This document shows, one piece after another, positions 4,550 through 5,608 of a stretch of 5,608 nucleotides of DNA (the first letter of the stretch is position 1; every line of letters starts with the position of its first letter). The translations under genes and the position numbers were made by a program. The notes beneath the pieces are model-generated. The model made no database searches, had not been told where the DNA came from, and worked only from the letters and a program-made list of their open reading frames with translations. Source of the stretch: Gemmatimonadaceae bacterium (lineage in GTDB: Bacteria > Gemmatimonadota > Gemmatimonadetes > Gemmatimonadales > Gemmatimonadaceae); the NCBI GenBank assembly GCA_025936015.1, contig JAICUE010000200.1, positions 1 through 5,608 of the forward strand. Direction: 5' to 3'.

Positions 4550-5608
4550 ATGATTGTTACCAATAAATTCGCGCGCACGGCGAGCCGGATGCCGCTCGCG
4601 CTGCTCTTCTGCCTCGCCACGCTCGCCGGTTGCAAGCGCCACGACCCGAAGGTCGCCCTCCACCGCGGCCTCGACCTTCCTCCCGCCGACACGAGCTGGC
4701 GGCCGGAATCGGTCACCGTCGTCCGCGGCGTCCCCGCTGATTCGGTTCGTGCCGCGATTGCCAAACGTCTCGCGGGCGAAGCGCCGTCACCGCTGAACAA
4801 GTCCGCCTGGGAGCGGACCGCCGGCCTCTACTCGAAGTACGGCGACAGCCCGCTCTGGCTCGACCCGCAGGGGATTCGCGGCGCGCGTACCGCCGCGCTC
4901 CTGCAGGCGATCGCCGCCGCCGACAGCGATGCCCTCGAGCTCAGCTCCTATCCGCTGAGCGCGTTAGGCAGGGCGTTGGCGGCCGCGCGCGCGAAGCAGC
5001 CGCCTACCGCCGCCGCGCTCGCCGACGCCGACGTCATCCTCACCGCGACCTACGCCGCGCTCGGCGGTGACTATCTGACCGGGCAGGTCGATCCGCGCCA
5101 GATGTCGCAGGACTGGCACATCGATCCGCGCGAGGAGGATGTCGACAGCGCGCTCGTCGACGTGATCCGCTCCGATGACCTGGTCAAGGCGATCGCCCAG
5201 CTCCGCCCGCAGGAGCAGGACTACGATGCACTCCGCCACGAGCTGCAGCGCTTCCGCGGGATCGTCGCGGCTGGCGGCTGGAAGCCCGTCCCTGCCGGGA
5301 AGTCGCTCAAGCCGGGAGACGTCGACACGCCGGCACGACTCAACGCGCTCTACGACCGCCTGCGTGTCGAAGGTCTCATCGCCGCCGGCGCGCCGCGCCC
5401 GGCCGCGCCGACGCCGCCCGATACGCTCCTGCCCGACGGCGTGCTGTACGACGACGGCCTCGCCGGCGCGGTCGCCCACTTCCAGGCGACGCACGGCATC
5501 GTCGTCGACAGCCTGCTCGGCCCCGGCACGCTCGCGGCGCTCAACGTCCCCGCCGACTACCGGCTCGGCCAGATCGCCGCGAACATGGAGCGCTACCGCT
5601 GGCTTCCG
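4550..5608 (+). CDS. L,D-transpeptidase, YcbB/LdtD type, predicted lipoprotein (3' truncated)
   Basis: 353 codons are visible and the frame is open to the window end. The family makes 3-3 crosslinks in peptidoglycan using a catalytic Cys in a C-terminal YkuD domain, which lies beyond this window. Visible: a lipoprotein signal with Lys6, Arg9 and Arg13, hydrophobic PLALLFCLATLAG and lipobox LAGC with Cys28. An N-terminal scaffold covers about 85-290 (SPLWLDPQGIRGAR, ATYAALGGDYLTGQVDP, RFRGIVAAGGWKPVPAGKSL). A peptidoglycan-binding-1 motif lies at about 297-334 (LAGAVAHFQATHGI, GPGTLAALNVP). The segment QIAANMERYRWLP (341-353) precedes the catalytic domain in YcbB proteins. The order and spacing are diagnostic. 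ATG 4550 is chosen because it gives a normal-length signal; GTG 4547 and ATG 4481 are in frame, but the latter would put 51 residues before the lipid Cys. Lys29 at +2 suggests outer-membrane sorting if E. coli rules hold. Codon 139 is a rare TTA inside CGTTAGGC. Confidence 0.93.
   Translation, partial: MIVTNKFARTASRMPLALLFCLATLAGCKRHDPKVALHRGLDLPPADTSWRPESVTVVRGVPADSVRAAIAKRLAGEAPSPLNKSAWERTAGLYSKYGDSPLWLDPQGIRGARTAALLQAIAAADSDALELSSYPLSALGRALAAARAKQPPTAAALADADVILTATYAALGGDYLTGQVDPRQMSQDWHIDPREEDVDSALVDVIRSDDLVKAIAQLRPQEQDYDALRHELQRFRGIVAAGGWKPVPAGKSLKPGDVDTPARLNALYDRLRVEGLIAAGAPRPAAPTPPDTLLPDGVLYDDGLAGAVAHFQATHGIVVDSLLGPGTLAALNVPADYRLGQIAANMERYRWLP
4962..4969 (+). repeat. CGTTAGGC octamer, copy 4 (in coding sequence)
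   Basis: Read GCG TTA GGC (Ala138-Leu139-Gly140) in the transpeptidase scaffold domain, the same frame and residues as copy 2 in the EAL gene. It shares the 10-base context GCGTTAGGCA with copy 2. Confidence 0.5.

Noticed and set aside
4171..4800. A 209-codon minus-strand open frame across the intergenic region and transpeptidase start
   Set aside because: It translates the palindromic repeat (giving TGGTEDTEG-like residues) and the antisense of a clear lipoprotein gene. No domain or ribosome binding site supports it.
1..5608. Whole window considered as an island or a new multi-gene system
   Set aside because: The genes belong to ordinary repair, signalling and envelope families with uniform base use. 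There are no integrase, transposase or toxin-antitoxin genes and no tight operon of unknown genes.

Overview
This is a GC-rich bacterial chromosomal window. It carries four well-supported housekeeping or signalling genes, one small uncharacterised gene and one gene fragment. Leucine is almost never encoded by TTA. A Gram-negative-type envelope is suggested by an exported MsrB and a lipobox-bearing YcbB-type L,D-transpeptidase. The kinase tail, the small 72-residue protein and the intergenic repeats remind me of Gemmatimonadota or a similar soil lineage. That is an impression from memory and not a demonstrated assignment.

Layout. At 1-214 is the C-terminal ATPase tail of a sensor histidine kinase, plus strand, cut by the window edge. 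At 266-1150 is an Fpg/Nei-family DNA glycosylase starting with GTG. At 1242-1460 is a 72-residue protein of unknown function. At 1529-3382 is a soluble GAF-like/GGDEF/EAL cyclic-di-GMP protein. Its GGDEF signature, I-site and complete EAL catalytic set are intact, but one conserved GTP-pocket residue is altered. At 3383-3498, between convergent genes, is a strong inverted repeat built partly from 7-base units. At 3499-4089, minus strand, is an exported methionine-R-sulfoxide reductase (MsrB) with a single cysteine. At 4090-4549 is a 460-base divergent intergenic region holding a roughly 220-base quasi-palindromic element with a 23-base perfect inverted core. From 4550 to the window end is a lipoprotein L,D-transpeptidase of the YcbB type, truncated before its catalytic domain.

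How the genes relate. The first four genes lie on the same strand, but gaps of 51-91 bases and different functions (signalling, base-excision repair, unknown, cyclic-di-GMP turnover) argue against a dedicated pathway. MsrB (repair of oxidised envelope proteins) and the L,D-transpeptidase (peptidoglycan crosslinking) are both envelope functions read from opposite sides of the same intergenic region. No defence system, CRISPR array, tRNA, rRNA or transposase gene is visible.

The most unusual signals are non-genic. The octamer CGTTAGGC occurs four times, always on the plus strand, and it contains the only two in-frame TTA leucine codons in the window. The other two are the palindromic element at 4172-4394 and the heptamer-built hairpin at 3388-3493. 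I see no convincing new multi-gene system here.
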